64,000 nt of DNA from Ipomoea triloba (Eukaryota > Streptophyta > Magnoliopsida > Solanales > Convolvulaceae). The position numbers were made by a program, and so were the translations under genes. Position 1 is the first letter of the stretch. Each line of letters opens with the position of its first letter. Positions 11,344 to 22,657 of this stretch are shown piece after piece. Below the pieces are notes generated by a model that was not told the DNA's origin, searched no databases, and saw nothing but the letters and a program-made list of their open reading frames with translations. The stretch is from assembly GCF_003576645.1 (NCBI RefSeq), contig NC_044925.1:11175860-11239859 (forward strand). The letters are read 5' to 3'.

Positions 11344-11887
11344 CTAACCTTTAAATGACTCAAATGGTGTCTTTAGGACAGCCTTGGTTAGAACACGGTT
11401 TAATATATATGTTGCCGTCTTAAGCGCTTCGGCCCACAAAAACTTAGGAAGTTTGGAGTTGCTAAGCATACTCCGCACCATGTCAATAAGCGTTCGGTTT
11501 CTTCTTTCAGCAACACCATTTTGGTCCGGAGAACCAGGCATGGTATATTGGGCAACAATCCCATGTTCTTGAAGAAACTTAGCAAATGGACCAGGTGTTT
11601 GTCCACTTTCAGTGTACCTACCATAGTATTCACCACCCCTGTCGGATCTTACTATCTGTATTTGTTTCCCACATTGGTTCTCAACTTCAGCCTTAAAAGA
11701 CTTGAAGGCATCCAATGCTTCATTTTTATTATGAACCAAATACACATTAGTAAATCGCGAGTAATCATCAATGAAGGTGATGAAATACTTCTGACCTGGC
11801 ATATCCATATCTTGACAGCAAATGTCAGTGTGTATGATTTCCAATATGCTTGAACTCCTTTTGGCACCTTTCTTAGACTTGTTTGTC
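11344..11887 (-). pseudogene. Copia integrase core
   Basis: The minus-strand frame shows the DDE integrase: IHTDICC and [20 protein letters not shown], then [12 protein letters not shown], then [20 protein letters not shown]. The catalytic aspartates are still present. The frame is broken at both ends, with [10 protein letters not shown] followed by a stop at 11344-11346 where the family continues. Confidence 0.88.
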
Positions 11888-12363
11888 TACTTTCCCTTTA
11901 TGCAGTCTATACAAGTCTCGAAATCAGTATAATCAAGAGTACTAAGTACCCCATCATTTACTAATCTCTTTATACGTTCAAGGGAGATATGAACTAATCT
12001 CCGATGCCATAACATGGAGGAGTTCTCACTATTACTTGATCTTTTGGAACCGGAATGAACATGCAATGAACTGTAAGTGGTATTGTCTTGTAAATGCAAA
12101 CGATAAAGACCATCAGACATTGTACCGTATCAAACACAAGTTGATTTATTAAAAATATCAAAACACTTGTCTTGAAAATTAAAGGAAAAACCCAACGGCA
12201 CAAGTCGTGAAATTGAAATCAAGTTTCGGGAGAAACTTGGTACAAAAAATGTCTTATTTAGAACCAAAACAAAACCAGTATTTAGAACCAGCTTGCATGT
12301 TCCAATTGCTTCCACTTGCGACCCCATCTTGTTTCCTGATAAGATAGTCCGCTCATTTCCCAC
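11887..12363 (-). pseudogene. Copia protease and GAG-pre-integrase region
   Basis: Minus-strand pieces include FVPSFSRNLISISRLVPLGF and LWHRRLVHISLERIKRLVND, followed by the CIDCIKGK zinc-binding end. These match the protease tail and the HHCC GAG-pre-integrase domain of Copia polyproteins. Stops and frame changes separate them. Confidence 0.8.
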
Positions 12364-12451
12364 CAGCTTCCTCAGATTTTACATTCCCTCTAAAGAGTTT
12401 GCAATGTGGGTTGTTGTCCCAGAATCAATCCACCAAGTATTAGCGTTAACT

Positions 12452-13485
12452 TCAAGACATATTAGATTCATAACAAATGAATGAGGATAGATTACCTTTC
12501 TTCTCGACCCACTTCTTGTACTTGATGCAATCTTTCTTCATGTGTCCCTTCTTTTTACAGAAGAAACACTTATGCACCTTTTTTATGTCAGCTTGAGGCG
12601 GAATGTTTCCATTCCCCTTAGCCTTAGAAGTGGAACCTCGAGATTTGCTAGATTTAGACTTGTCTCGTGCCGTAGCTAGCATAGCAGTTTCACCCATCTC
12701 CATCACCAATCTACCTTCTTCTTTAACACACATGGTCATTGAATCATTTAATTTATAGACCATTTTTCCTTATGTGTGTTATAAGAGATTTTAAAAGGTC
12801 CGTACGATGATGGTAGGGTGTACAAAGCATAATACACGAGAAAGTCATCCGACATATCTACCCCAAGAGTCTTAAGTTGAGCCACAATGTCACGCAATTC
12901 CATGATGTGTTCATGCACACCTTTAACGAAAGTGAGACGAAGAGAGGAGAATCTCATGATGAGGGTGCTTGCTAAAGCTTTTTCTGATGTGACGAAATAG
13001 TCGTCAATAGCCTTGAGCAATGCTCGGAAATCCTTATGTTTCTCACTAACGGAACCCCGAATCCTATTAGAAATTTTCGCATTGATGTACATTGAGCTGA
13101 GCCGATTGGATCTATCTCATCGCTCATATAGCGCAACCTCATCTTGGGTACTTTCTTTAGTGGGAACTGGCGGTTTCTCATTGTGAATAGCGTAGTCCAA
13201 GTCTCTCCACCCTAGATTAAGAAGAATAGTTTCCTTCCACATCTTATAGTTGTCGCCCCTAAGTTCTGGATCTTCAATGTTCAAATCTGTGTGAGTAACG
13301 GATTGAGATGCTGTAAAGGTAAAGGTTTGGATTAGAATATTGAGGCATAGATAGAACTGAATTGCATACATTACCAATGTAAATAATGCATATCCTAGAT
13401 CCGAATGCCATAAAAATTGCCTGTGGGCTAAATTTTTACGTAGAATGGACCTTGAAAAATTAGAATAGAAATGAGATGGGTACAA
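12452..13485 (-). pseudogene. Copia gag with CCHC zinc knuckle
   Basis: Minus-strand segments read RGDNYKMWKETILLNLGWRD, then FRALLKAIDDYFVTSEKALA and MELRDIVAQLKTLGVDMSDD. The zinc knuckle is KCFFCKKKGHMKKDCIKYKK (C-X2-C-X4-H-X4-C). Segments are in different frames, so this gag is decayed. Gag binds and packages element RNA. Confidence 0.85.
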
Positions 13486-15165
13486 GGTTGAATTTCTATT
13501 CTCAATGTTAAAAGACTACCAAAATTATATGCCGACACATAATTGCATGTGGGCTAAATTATGGCCATAATTTGGTATTTTAACCTGATCAATCACACAA
13601 ATATAACAAAATTGCATGTGGGCTAAATTTCATTATATTAAGTATAATTAATCACAATTTATGCCTAAACTTTATGCGATTTAGAAAACTTTGATGCACA
13701 ATATTAATTAAATTAATGATGTTGTGGCTACTTCTTAGTCAACTAAAATTGTACTATCGCATCGACATAGATTTTGAAAAGGCAAAACAAATTATACAAT
13801 TAACATGATATGCAATTCCCAACTATACTCCTAGGAAAGTTGGTTGGGCTAAGGCCCATTAAAAACCAACTCCTTAGACAGAGTAGGATTTCAAGGGAAC
13901 TTGCCGCACATTGGCTATTTCCAAGTTTTCTTCCCAAGAAACCTTCCCCAGGTCATGCAATTTCACATTCTAGCATAATTGTTTTGAAGGTGTTATTCAA
14001 AATTTTGATGTTCACGGTTTGGAAAAAGCTTTAAGGATAGGTGAACCTTTTGAACTTAATGTATTAACCTTCAGGCACTACCGTAGTTGTACTACACCGT
14101 ATGTACTATGTAATATGCTAAAGTCCAATATCCTAAGGAATTTCACTAATTCCTAAATATGTTTTTCTAAGGCATAATATAAATTGCATAATTAAAAAAT
14201 AAATATTATGCTTATTGGACATAAAACACATATTACAATAATATAAACTTCATATTAAACAACAAATTGCACAAAACATCAGAGCAATTCAATAAATATG
14301 ATGAACACATAAAATTTAAATTTAATTTGCAATTTTGAATGAAAATTTCAATTAAAGACTTTATAATTTTCAAAATAAATTGTATATTGAATAAAAATAA
14401 TATATGCATTGCAAGTAGAAGGCCCAAAATAATTAAACAAATATGTATATACATACAATAAACCAGGATAGTATATTAAAATGCCCAAAATAAACAGAGT
14501 ATTTATAGAACAAACAGGCCCAAAACCGATTTTTTTTAAGAATGGGCCAGGCCCATTCGGCCATACCCGGCGCAACTACTTTAAAAAACAAAGAGATCAA
14601 ACAGCAAAAAAAATTAAACCTAGCACGCAGCGGAAGAAAGAAAGAAAGATCGACGGGAAATCGCTCGCCGCCGCAGAGTGATGCCTCGCGTCAGGCATCA
14701 CCGCTCGCCGCCGCTTGCCATCCAGACACCAGACCCAGCGCCACCGCCATCCCTCCTCCGTCGCACCAATGGACTGCAGTCGTCAAGCAGAGAGACAGAC
14801 AGCGTCAATAGCCACCGCCCTCTCGCTGCCGGGAAACGACGCCATCGCCGGGAAACACTACTTCGCCTAGGTTTTTTTTTTTTAATGTTTTCGCCGATTG
14901 TTCGCCGGAAAGGAAAAACCCACTGGCGACCGCCGCCCAATGGCAGGGATTTCGCCGGAATAGGAGGCGCACTGGCGACCGCCGCCCAACGGCGGTCGAG
15001 GTCGCCGGAAAGAAGGGTACGCCGGCGACCATACGAATGGTTGCCGGCCGGAACCCCCGAATCCATATGCCTCCTTTTTTTTAAATTACGAAAATAAAGT
15101 GTTTGTATACAAATATATATGCGGAAAATTTGTATACAAATACAGTGATACCAAAAGTTTGTATA
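13486..15165. other. Copia leader region with a GC-rich promoter-like insert
   Basis: No recognised coding sequence. The motif GC(A/C)TGTGGGCTAAATT recurs near 13422, 13538 and 13612. From about 14400 the sequence changes. GGCCCA/TGGGCC (TCP site II) motifs appear near 14421, 14517 and 14540-14560. They are followed by a GC-rich stretch (14640-15065) rich in CGCCGCC and CGCCGGAA, which looks like a plant promoter plus 5' UTR. An ORF at 14678-15097 (139 codons) is low complexity and not recognised. It reads on the plus strand, antisense to the Copia element. Confidence 0.45.
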
Positions 15166-15170
15166 TAATT
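15166..15170. repeat. Target-site duplication TAATT, left copy
   Basis: TAATT precedes the left SIRE LTR and follows the right one at 26767-26771. Confidence 0.92.
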
Positions 15171-17123
15171 TGTTGGTCCCGAATGGGTGGTGAAAAGTCT
15201 AGAGGGGGGGTGAATAGACTTTTCAAGCAAATTAAAAATTAATAACACTTTAACTAAAAATAATTCCAAGTGAATAAATTGAACTTGAAATGCACAGCGG
15301 AATAAAGTACGTAAAATGCTATAATTAAAACGCAGTGAAGGAGAGGAGATATATCACATGCAATACGATAGAAATACTTGGAATAGCTCAAATGTGATAT
15401 ATAATAAATTTGACTTGCATGCGGACGTAAGAGATAACAAATAATAGCAAACCCAGATAAGAATGAATAGTGATGAATAGTGACGAAATAGTAACTGGGT
15501 TTAGAAAATATTATGCTGCAAATTAGAGTGTGTGTGTGAGCATGAATATTATGTGTGCAGAGCAAAAATATATATGGGCAGTAAATAAATGAGAGAGAGA
15601 TTTTTAAGTGGTTCGGCCAAACCCAGCCTACGTCCACTATACTCCTTTCACTATCTTCAATCACCCAGATACAATAGTGAACACCAAGTGCCAACCCAGC
15701 ACTTCTATCTACACCTAGTAGATATTGAGTATTTCGCACAAAGCTATACTCCTACACCAACGAGTGTCTCGCACAAAGCTACACTCCCCAGGGTTTTCAC
15801 AAGCTTCTCTTGTTACTCAGCCCTCTGTCTACACTCAGTAGAAATTTTGATACAAGGTAGTAAAAGAAAATATTTTTCTCCAACTCTCAGGAACTAAAAA
15901 TATGGATTTTTGGTTTTTCGGATTTTTCTTGCTTTGCTATTCTCAGATGTATCACACTGCTTTTCTTGCCTTTCACTTGTATATCTCTATTTTTCTTCTT
16001 GCTCAAGTGTCTCGTATTTATAGCTGATGAAAGAATTAATCCGTTGGAAAAGATTAATTCTTTATTGTTGATGTGCTTATTGCAGTCTCCGTATTTCTTC
16101 CGCTTCCTGATATTCCTCCTGATCCTCCTTTCCCTCCTGAAATTGCTCCTTCTTCTTTTCCTTATATTCCTCCTGAAATTGCTCCTCTTTTCTTCTGGCC
16201 TTAATTCCGTTGGAGAGTTGAGTTGATATAGAGTTGATATATTCCACAATGTAGTCAGATTACTTTGAGTTGAGTTGATATATTTATTCCACAATTCATA
16301 TTATTTTGTAGTGTAGTGTTTGTAGACATATTCCATTTTGTAGTGTAGTGTTCAATCTCCAGATATTCTTCATCTGTTTGGAATGTAGTAAATAGACCTA
16401 TTCTCCTTATTTTCGTATCTCCGTACCTCCACCACAGCTCAAAACCATTTTGAGCAAATCAGTCAAATATATCCGTTGAAGTGAACAAATCAGATTTATA
16501 CACCTTTGTCTTTTTGTGTTTGTATGACTTCCTTGTAATATTCTTCTTTTGTCCTTAGTGTTTGTATTACTTCCTTGTAATATTCCTTCATTTGTCCTTA
16601 GTGTTTGTATTACTTCCTTGTAATATTCCTTCATGAATTTTCGCATCTTCCATGTGCATTTTCGCAGTCTTCAATGTGCATTTTCATCTGAATTAATTTT
16701 TCTCAAAATAAACTCTCCTGGGATTCGAACACAGTACCACTTAGATCATTTTCCAAGTTCAACTCCAATGCTCTGCTCAATCCTTTGTTTACTATGCCTG
16801 TAAATAATATATGAGTAGTAATATTCTGAGAAGTTCTGATTTCCTAAAATTTCGTGGCTTAGGGGATTCGAACCAGAGACCCTTCATCATGTATACAAGT
16901 CTTCTACCATCTCTGCTGCTTCAACCATTTGCTACTTCTAGTGCTCCAATTAAATTTAAGCTCCGTCCGATTCGAACATAGTTCCTTTATTCTCCAAGAA
17001 TTCTTCTAAGTGGACTTCTTAACTCTTTTAGATACATACCTCTACGAAATTTTTGGCTTTCTAATTTTTCAAACTAAAATACATTTTTGGCTCATCAAAA
17101 TCTAAATACAAATATTCCTAACA
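15171..17123 (-). repeat. 3' LTR of the SIRE element
   Basis: 1,953 bp from TGTTGGTCCCGAATGGG to AATATTCCTAACA. In element sense (minus strand) a CTATAAATACGAGACA TATA box lies at about 16028-16014. A 42-bp unit (TTTGTATTACTTCCTTGTAA with its spacer) is repeated three times at 16516-16636. Three tRNA B-box-like TTCGAATC sites occur at 16721-16730, 16862-16873 and 16969-16977. Confidence 0.93.
16721..16977 (-). promoter_or_regulatory. Three tRNA B-box-like sites in the SIRE LTR
   Basis: On the minus strand the LTR carries TGTTCGAATCCCAGG, CTGGTTCGAATCCCC and TGTTCGAATCGGACGG about 110-140 bp apart. The middle one fits the RNA polymerase III B-box consensus GGTTCGANNCC. Each is preceded by weakly tRNA-like sequence. 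No complete cloverleaf tRNA could be drawn. The second LTR has the same sites. Confidence 0.45.
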
Positions 17124-17141
17124 ATTTCCCCCTTTTTGATG
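17124..17141 (-). other. Polypurine tract of the SIRE element
   Basis: The minus strand reads CATCAAAAAGGGGGAAAT immediately next to the 3' LTR. It would serve as the plus-strand DNA primer site. Confidence 0.8.
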
Positions 17142-17985
17142 ATGCCAAAACCTATACTCAGTCATTTGGCTTAGTCTTTGAAAAATATAAACTTCAAAAA
17201 TTTTCATTTTATTTCGACTAGCCATAGATGAGTTTAACAATGATTTTTGACTTAGAAGAATTGTTTTCAGACAATAAAATTCCTACATGCATTATTGAGA
17301 CTGGTTTAATTCATTTTAAAATATTTCTCAATCATGCATTTATACAAACTAAATCAAAAACAATTCTTCATACCAAAAAATTAAAATAACTTGTACTGAA
17401 TAACTCCTTCCCCCTAACTCCTTCCCCCTATGTATATGCCAAGAATAAATAAAGAACATGTATACCAAATATTTACCTCTTTGCGATCCTTTTTTTTTTT
17501 TTTTTGGACTTCTTTTGCACCAAATGACTTCTTTTGCACCAAATGACTGTCATTCTTTTCCCCCTTTTTGACATCATCAAAGAACCACTGGATATTCTTT
17601 TCCCCCTTTTTGACATCATCAAAGAACCACTGGATACGAATGAAATTCTTGCTCACATCATCAAAGAACCACTGGATACGAATGAAATTCTTGCTCTTGA
17701 ATCATTTGCGCCATGGTGCATTTGCTTGCTTCTGTCACAAGTGCAAAAAAAAGTTGAGTACTCCACAAAATACGGTACGAGACCCTAGTAATAGGATCAT
17801 CCTAACTATTTCCCGACAAGGCATAGCACCTATTGATCACTATTCCCTTGTGACAAAACGATTGAAAAACCGCGATTGTCGAGAACAGTAAGAGGCGATA
17901 ATTGATATCTTTCGACGGTACGACCTTCCTTGAAATACTCAATTGGTTTGAACAGTGTTAACATTCTCACATCGATTCTCCTTGC
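17142..17985. repeat. SIRE spacer with repeated PPT-like units
   Basis: No gene. CTCCTTCCCCCTA occurs twice at 17402-17430. TGACTTCTTTTGCACCAAA is duplicated at 17507-17546. The unit TTCCCCCTTTTTGACATCAT, followed by CAAAGAACCACTGGATA, occurs twice complete and twice without its pyrimidine tract between 17549 and 17695. On the element sense strand each complete unit contains a polypurine tract like the one beside the LTR. Confidence 0.75.
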
Positions 17986-17994
17986 TATAAATTC
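17986..17994 (+). promoter_or_regulatory. TATA box of the RWP-RK gene
   Basis: TATAAATTC preceded by CTTGC, 52 bases upstream of the start codon at 18046. This is ordinary spacing for a plant TATA box with a short 5' UTR. It is on the plus strand, opposite to the retrotransposon. Confidence 0.6.
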
Positions 17995-18045
17995 ACCATT
18001 CGTCTTTCCATCAATCTGCTTGATTTTATAGCTTACATAAAAGAA

Positions 18046-18991
18046 ATGGAAAATACGACATATCCCTCATCTTCGGATAACTCTTCCTTTTGGGATGACA
18101 TTATCGTATCACCGTTAAGAGATAGTGCACAAAGTATAGATCGTACTGCTGTCGAAAATTTTGAAAATGCTCCACCAGAGTCGATTGATATAATTACTCC
18201 ACCAGGTGTTACGGGTACAGATGTTGTGGCCGTTGATCAAGGTACTGCTGTAGTAGCGGAGGAAGATAATACCACTGCAGCGCTAGATGTAGCAGCTATG
18301 AATGCAAGTGTATTTCGTGGGAGAAAGAGAGCTAGAAGAACATTTTGTGATACTACCACGCTAACTTTTGAAAAATTTTCTGAATATTTTTATCTGCCTT
18401 CTGAACAAGCTGCAGAGGAATTGCAGGTTGGGCGCGAAGTTTTTAAGAAAAAGTGTAGGGAAGTGGGAATTTCCTACTGGCCTTATCGAAAACTCGTGAG
18501 TCTGGACAGATTATTGGCAAAAGTTCAGGTAATTTCTATATTCCTATATCTTTTTCAACTTAACATTTTCGAAGGGGGTTTAACAAAGTGTGATATAGGA
18601 ATTTGGTGAAATCAAGGATCAAGCTGAACTGCAAAGAACAATTAAGGGGCTGGAGGACGAGAGAGATGCGATACTTCAAAATCCAAATTTAGACTTGGCT
18701 GAAGCAACAGTAAGGCTTAGAGACAAATGTGATAGGAATAGTTCTAGAAAGAGAAGGTATATAGATCCAGCAGCTTTTCCTTCAACTACTCCTGGAAGTT
18801 CATCACAAGCTCCTATATTTTCTGATATTCCTGAATTAGCACCGGAAGCTTTTCCTTCCACTACACCTGGGAGTTCATCACAAGCTCCTATATTTCCTGA
18901 TATTCCTGAATTAGCACCAGAAGAAATACAGGAGGTACTTGCTTGGCTAGATGAGGATGATCCTCCTCCCAAAAATATTAGCGACAAATAA
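18046..18991 (+). CDS. RWP-RK domain transcription factor carried antisense in a SIRE retrotransposon
   Basis: Exon 1 is 18046-18528 (161 codons), then a 70-bp GT...AG intron (18529-18598), then exon 2 at 18599-18991 ending in TAA. The phases match and give a 291-residue protein. Residues about 105-158 form an RWP-RK DNA-binding domain: LTFEKFSEYFYLPSEQAAEE, then VFKKKCREVGISYWPYRK and SLDRLL. The first residue of the signature is Y instead of R (YWPYRK at 144-149). A basic RGRKRARR patch lies just before the domain. Exon 2 starts with a charged, coiled-coil-like stretch. It then carries a 24-residue tandem duplication (AFPSTTPGSSSQAPIF and continuing) and an acidic tail (WLDEDD). RKD-type RWP-RK proteins are nuclear regulators of egg-cell and embryo programmes. 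The gene has its own TATA box and no stops. It lies between pol and the 3' LTR of the SIRE element, antisense to it. Confidence 0.85.
18770..18925 (+). repeat. In-frame 72-bp tandem duplication in the RWP-RK gene
   Basis: The segment encoding EAFPSTTPGSSSQAPIF followed by (S/P)DIPELAP occurs twice in tandem in exon 2, with few differences between copies. The frame is preserved. Confidence 0.85.
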
Positions 18992-19091
18992 GCATAGAGA
19001 GCATGGATGGAGAATACTATGTATAAAAAAAAATCTCTTTAGATCATGTATAGGCGTACTGCAAGTAACATACGAAAGCATCACAATTTTA

Positions 19092-19122
<31 letters not shown>

Positions 19123-19414
19123 NNNNNNNNNNNNNNNNNNNNNNNNNNNNNNNNNNNNNNNNNNNNNNNNNNNNNNNNNNNNNNNNNNNNNNNNNNNNNN
19201 NNNNNNNNNNNNNNNNNNNNNNNNNNNNNNNNNNNNNNNNNNNNNNNNNNNNNNNNNNNNNNNNNNNNNNNNNNNNNNNNNNNNNNNNNNNNNNNNNNNN
19301 NNNNNNNNNNNNNNNNNNNNNNNNNNNNNNNNNNNNNNNNNNNNNNNNNNNNNNNNNNNNNNNNNNNNNNNNNNNNNNNNNNNNNNNNNNNNNNNNNNNN
19401 NNNNNNNNNNNNNN
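19123..19414. other. Assembly gap (292 N)
   Basis: Run of N directly after an (AT)n microsatellite at 19092-19122. Predicted ORFs crossing it are meaningless. Confidence 0.98.
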
Positions 19415-19454
19415 CATATACTTGAGCTATAATTAGAGATTAAGATTTAGATAC

Positions 19455-22400
19455 TTAGCTCAATTCAATCATGCCCATTTCATGCCTTAGAGTGATGAAT
19501 CTTGATTCGCATAAAGGCTTTGTAAGGATGTCTGCAATTTGATTTTCAGTGGATATGTACTCAATCTTTAGATCTTTCTTTTCGATGTGATCCCGGATGA
19601 AATGGTGTCTTACATCAATGTGCTTGGTTCGTGAATGAAGTACAGGATTTTGGGTAATCGCGATTGCACTAGTATTGTCACAAAAAATACTAACATCATC
19701 GCAATTAATTCCATAATCCTTTAACTGTTGTTTCATCCACAAAATTTGTGCACAACAACTCCCTGCTGCGATATATTCTGCTTCGGCTGTGCTTGTCGCA
19801 ATGGAGTTTTGTTTCTTACTAAACCAAGAAACTAACCTTCCCCCTAAGAACTGGCACGTCCCTGAGGTACTTTTTCTATCAATTTTGCAACCTGCAAAAT
19901 CTGCATCTGAAAATCCTGTTAGTTCAAAGTTACCTTCTTTTGGATACCACAGTCCAACGTTGATAGTGCTTTTGAGGTAACGAATAATTTTCTTGGTCGC
20001 AAGAAAATGACTCTCTTTGGGTTGTGATTGGAATCTCGCACATACACCTACTGAATATGATATGTCGGGTCTACTTGCAGTGAGGTATAGCAAAGATCCA
20101 ATCATTCCTCGATACTTCGTTTGATCAACATCTTTGCCTTCTTCATCCTTGTCCAGTTTGAGAGATGTGCTCATTGGAATTTTGACTGAGCTTTTTCCTT
20201 CTAAGCCGAATTTCTTGATAAGATCTCTTGTGTATTTGGATTGATTAATGAATATACCTTCCTTCGATTGTTTGACTTGCAATCCAAGAAAGTAATTTAG
20301 TTCTCCCATCATGCTCATTTCGAATCTGTTTTGCATAAGCTTAGAAAATTTCTCACATAAATTGGCATTAGTACTTCCAAAAATAATATCATCAACATAA
20401 ATTTGTACTAATAAAATATGATTATTTTCTTGAATTCTAAATAAGGTTTTGTCAACAAGGCCTTTGGTAAAACCACAACTAATTAAAAACATTGATAGGG
20501 TATCATACCAAGCTCTAGGTGCTTGTTTTAACCCATATAATGCCTTCTTTAGTTTATAAACCTTGTCAACTTCACCTTGTACCTCAAATCCGGGTGGTTG
20601 TTCAACATATACTTCCTCTTCAAGTAAGCCATTAAGGAATGCACTTTTCACGTCCATTTGATAAACCGTGAAATTCTTGTATGCAGCGTAGGCTAGGAAA
20701 ATTCGGATCGCTTCAAGTCTTGCAACTGGGGCAAAAGTCTCATCAAAATCTATTCCTTCTTCTTGAGAATATCCCTTTGCCACTAGCCTTGCTTTATTCC
20801 TAACAATGATGCCATCTTCGTTTGCTTTGTTCCTAAAGACCCATTTAGTTCCAATAACATTGTGATTTTTTGGTCTTGGGACAAGCTCCCAAACATCATT
20901 TCTTTTGAATTGATTCAATTCTTCTTGCATAGCCTCAATCCAACTTGCATCACTTAAAGCTTCGTCAATTTCTTTCGGTTCCATTTGAGATAGAAAGCAT
21001 GCAAACAAAGCATCCCTTGTAGAAGATCTTGTTTTCACACCATCGTGCAAGTTTCCAATAATAAGATCTTGAGGGTGATCTTTGAGCCATTTCAAATCTG
21101 GTTGAAAGTTGTTTAGGGGAGAGGATGACAGAGTAAGGTTATTTGTAAGTGGGATTGAGAAAGATGGGTTTTGGTTTGTAGAGTTGGTTCCATCCTCATT
21201 TCCAAGGTCAGCCTCAACTTCATCACCTACTGCGTCATTTATGTACTGCTTTCCAATTTCAGTGAAATTTAATTCTAGATCATTTAACCCCTGTAAAACA
21301 TCATCTTCAGAAGAATCATTAGTAACACTTAAATCATTATGGACGTTCTTACCCATATTTGGAGTATTTGGTTCTTGGATTTTTGGTGATTCATCAAATA
21401 CAACATGAATTGATTCTTCTACCACCACTGTCCTTTTGTTTAGTATTCTGAATGCTCTACTGGTAGACGAATATCCTAAAAATATTGCTTCATCTGCACG
21501 CTCATCAAATGTTTTTAGATACGATTTACCATTATTAAGAACAAAACATTTGCAACCAAAAGAGTGAAAATAGCTAAGATTAGGCTTTCTCCCTTTCCAT
21601 AATTCATATGGTGTCTTGTTGTATATTTTGTGAATCATGCTTCTGTTCTGAGTATAACAAGCAGTGTTGATAGCCTCCGCCCAAAAACGTTTGGGTAGTT
21701 CGGCTGCTGAAATCATGACCCGTGCAGCTTCTTTAAGTGTTCTATTTCTTCTTTCGGCTACACCATTTTGTTGTGGCGTCCTTGCGGCAGATAGTTGGTG
21801 CAAAATCCCTTGTGAACTGCAGTAGGCCTGAATCACACCATTCACGAATTCTGTACCTCTGTCTGTACGGATTTTGGAGATTTTTGCGTCCTTTTCGTTT
21901 TGAAGTTGTTGCAAGAGCTCTGGCAATCTTTGTTCCACTTCGTTCTTCTTATTGATGAATATCGTCCAAGTGTACCTGGAAAAATCATCAACAACAACAA
22001 GAGTATATTTCTTACCACTTATACTTACCGGGTCTACTGGACCAAAGAGATCCATATGTAGTAGACTAAGAGGTCTTGATGTAGATTCTTGTGTCTTAGA
22101 TTTGAAAGAAGACTTGATTTGCTTTCCTTTCTGACACGCATCACAGATTTGATCCTTCTTGTATACAATGTTGGGTAAACCTTCAACTAACTTACATTTT
22201 GCAAGCTTGTTAATAGACTTGAAGTTTAAGTGATTTAATTTCCTGTGCCATTCCCAACTCGTAGTGCTTGAGTTATTTGCCATTAAACATACAGAGTCCT
22301 TCGTTGCGCTCCAATCAACCACATACATATTTTTCTTTCTCCTTCCGGTGAGCACAGTTTTCTTTGTGGATTCTTCTTTAACTCGGCATTTGTCTTTGAA

Positions 22401-22655
22401 GAACTCTACAAGATATCCTTTGTCACAGAATTGGCTAGTGCTAAGGAGATTAAACTTTAGTCCTTCTACGTATGATACATTTTCAATCCTTAGACCATTC
22501 TTGATAACAGTTCCGATTCCCTTTGTTATTCCATGATCATTTCCACCAAATATGACTTTTGGTCCTTCGATATTTCTGAACTCTACAAGACTAGCTTTAT
22601 TGCCGGTCATATGTCGAGAACATCCGCTATCAAAGTACCAAATATCCTGCAACAC
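19455..22655 (-). CDS. pol: SIRE-type Copia pol polyprotein (protease, integrase, RT, RNase H)
   Basis: One open frame of 1,066 codons. In order: protease start [15 protein letters not shown], then the GAG-pre-integrase HHCC region ([18 protein letters not shown] and CDACQKGKQ). The integrase core follows ([52 protein letters not shown]), and then reverse transcriptase ([20 protein letters not shown], catalytic [10 protein letters not shown]). RNase H closes the protein ([39 protein letters not shown]). All catalytic motifs I can check are intact, so it may encode active enzymes. The frame opens just after 22668 and differs by one base from gag. Pol expression would therefore need a frameshift, or one LTR copy has a small indel. 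Confidence 0.93.
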   Translation of the reverse strand: MLQDIWYFDSGCSRHMTGNKASLVEFRNIEGPKVIFGGNDHGITKGIGTVIKNGLRIENVSYVEGLKFNLLSTSQFCDKGYLVEFFKDKCRVKEESTKKTVLTGRRKKNMYVVDWSATKDSVCLMANNSSTTSWEWHRKLNHLNFKSINKLAKCKLVEGLPNIVYKKDQICDACQKGKQIKSSFKSKTQESTSRPLSLLHMDLFGPVDPVSISGKKYTLVVVDDFSRYTWTIFINKKNEVEQRLPELLQQLQNEKDAKISKIRTDRGTEFVNGVIQAYCSSQGILHQLSAARTPQQNGVAERRNRTLKEAARVMISAAELPKRFWAEAINTACYTQNRSMIHKIYNKTPYELWKGRKPNLSYFHSFGCKCFVLNNGKSYLKTFDERADEAIFLGYSSTSRAFRILNKRTVVVEESIHVVFDESPKIQEPNTPNMGKNVHNDLSVTNDSSEDDVLQGLNDLELNFTEIGKQYINDAVGDEVEADLGNEDGTNSTNQNPSFSIPLTNNLTLSSSPLNNFQPDLKWLKDHPQDLIIGNLHDGVKTRSSTRDALFACFLSQMEPKEIDEALSDASWIEAMQEELNQFKRNDVWELVPRPKNHNVIGTKWVFRNKANEDGIIVRNKARLVAKGYSQEEGIDFDETFAPVARLEAIRIFLAYAAYKNFTVYQMDVKSAFLNGLLEEEVYVEQPPGFEVQGEVDKVYKLKKALYGLKQAPRAWYDTLSMFLISCGFTKGLVDKTLFRIQENNHILLVQIYVDDIIFGSTNANLCEKFSKLMQNRFEMSMMGELNYFLGLQVKQSKEGIFINQSKYTRDLIKKFGLEGKSSVKIPMSTSLKLDKDEEGKDVDQTKYRGMIGSLLYLTASRPDISYSVGVCARFQSQPKESHFLATKKIIRYLKSTINVGLWYPKEGNFELTGFSDADFAGCKIDRKSTSGTCQFLGGRLVSWFSKKQNSIATSTAEAEYIAAGSCCAQILWMKQQLKDYGINCDDVSIFCDNTSAIAITQNPVLHSRTKHIDVRHHFIRDHIEKKDLKIEYISTENQIADILTKPLCESRFITLRHEMGMIELS

Positions 22656-22657
22656 AA

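Noticed and set aside
15254..16294. ORFs of 80-160 codons in the SIRE LTRs (repeated at 24897-25937)
   Set aside because: They occur identically in both LTRs, on both strands, and have low-complexity or no recognisable content.
16860..16930. A complete tRNA gene in the SIRE LTR
   Set aside because: Only the B-box/T-arm core is convincing; I could not pair an acceptor stem or find a proper anticodon arm.
18947..19436. ORFs of 128-161 codons through the gap
   Set aside because: They are mostly translated N bases flanked by an (AT)n run; no coding evidence.
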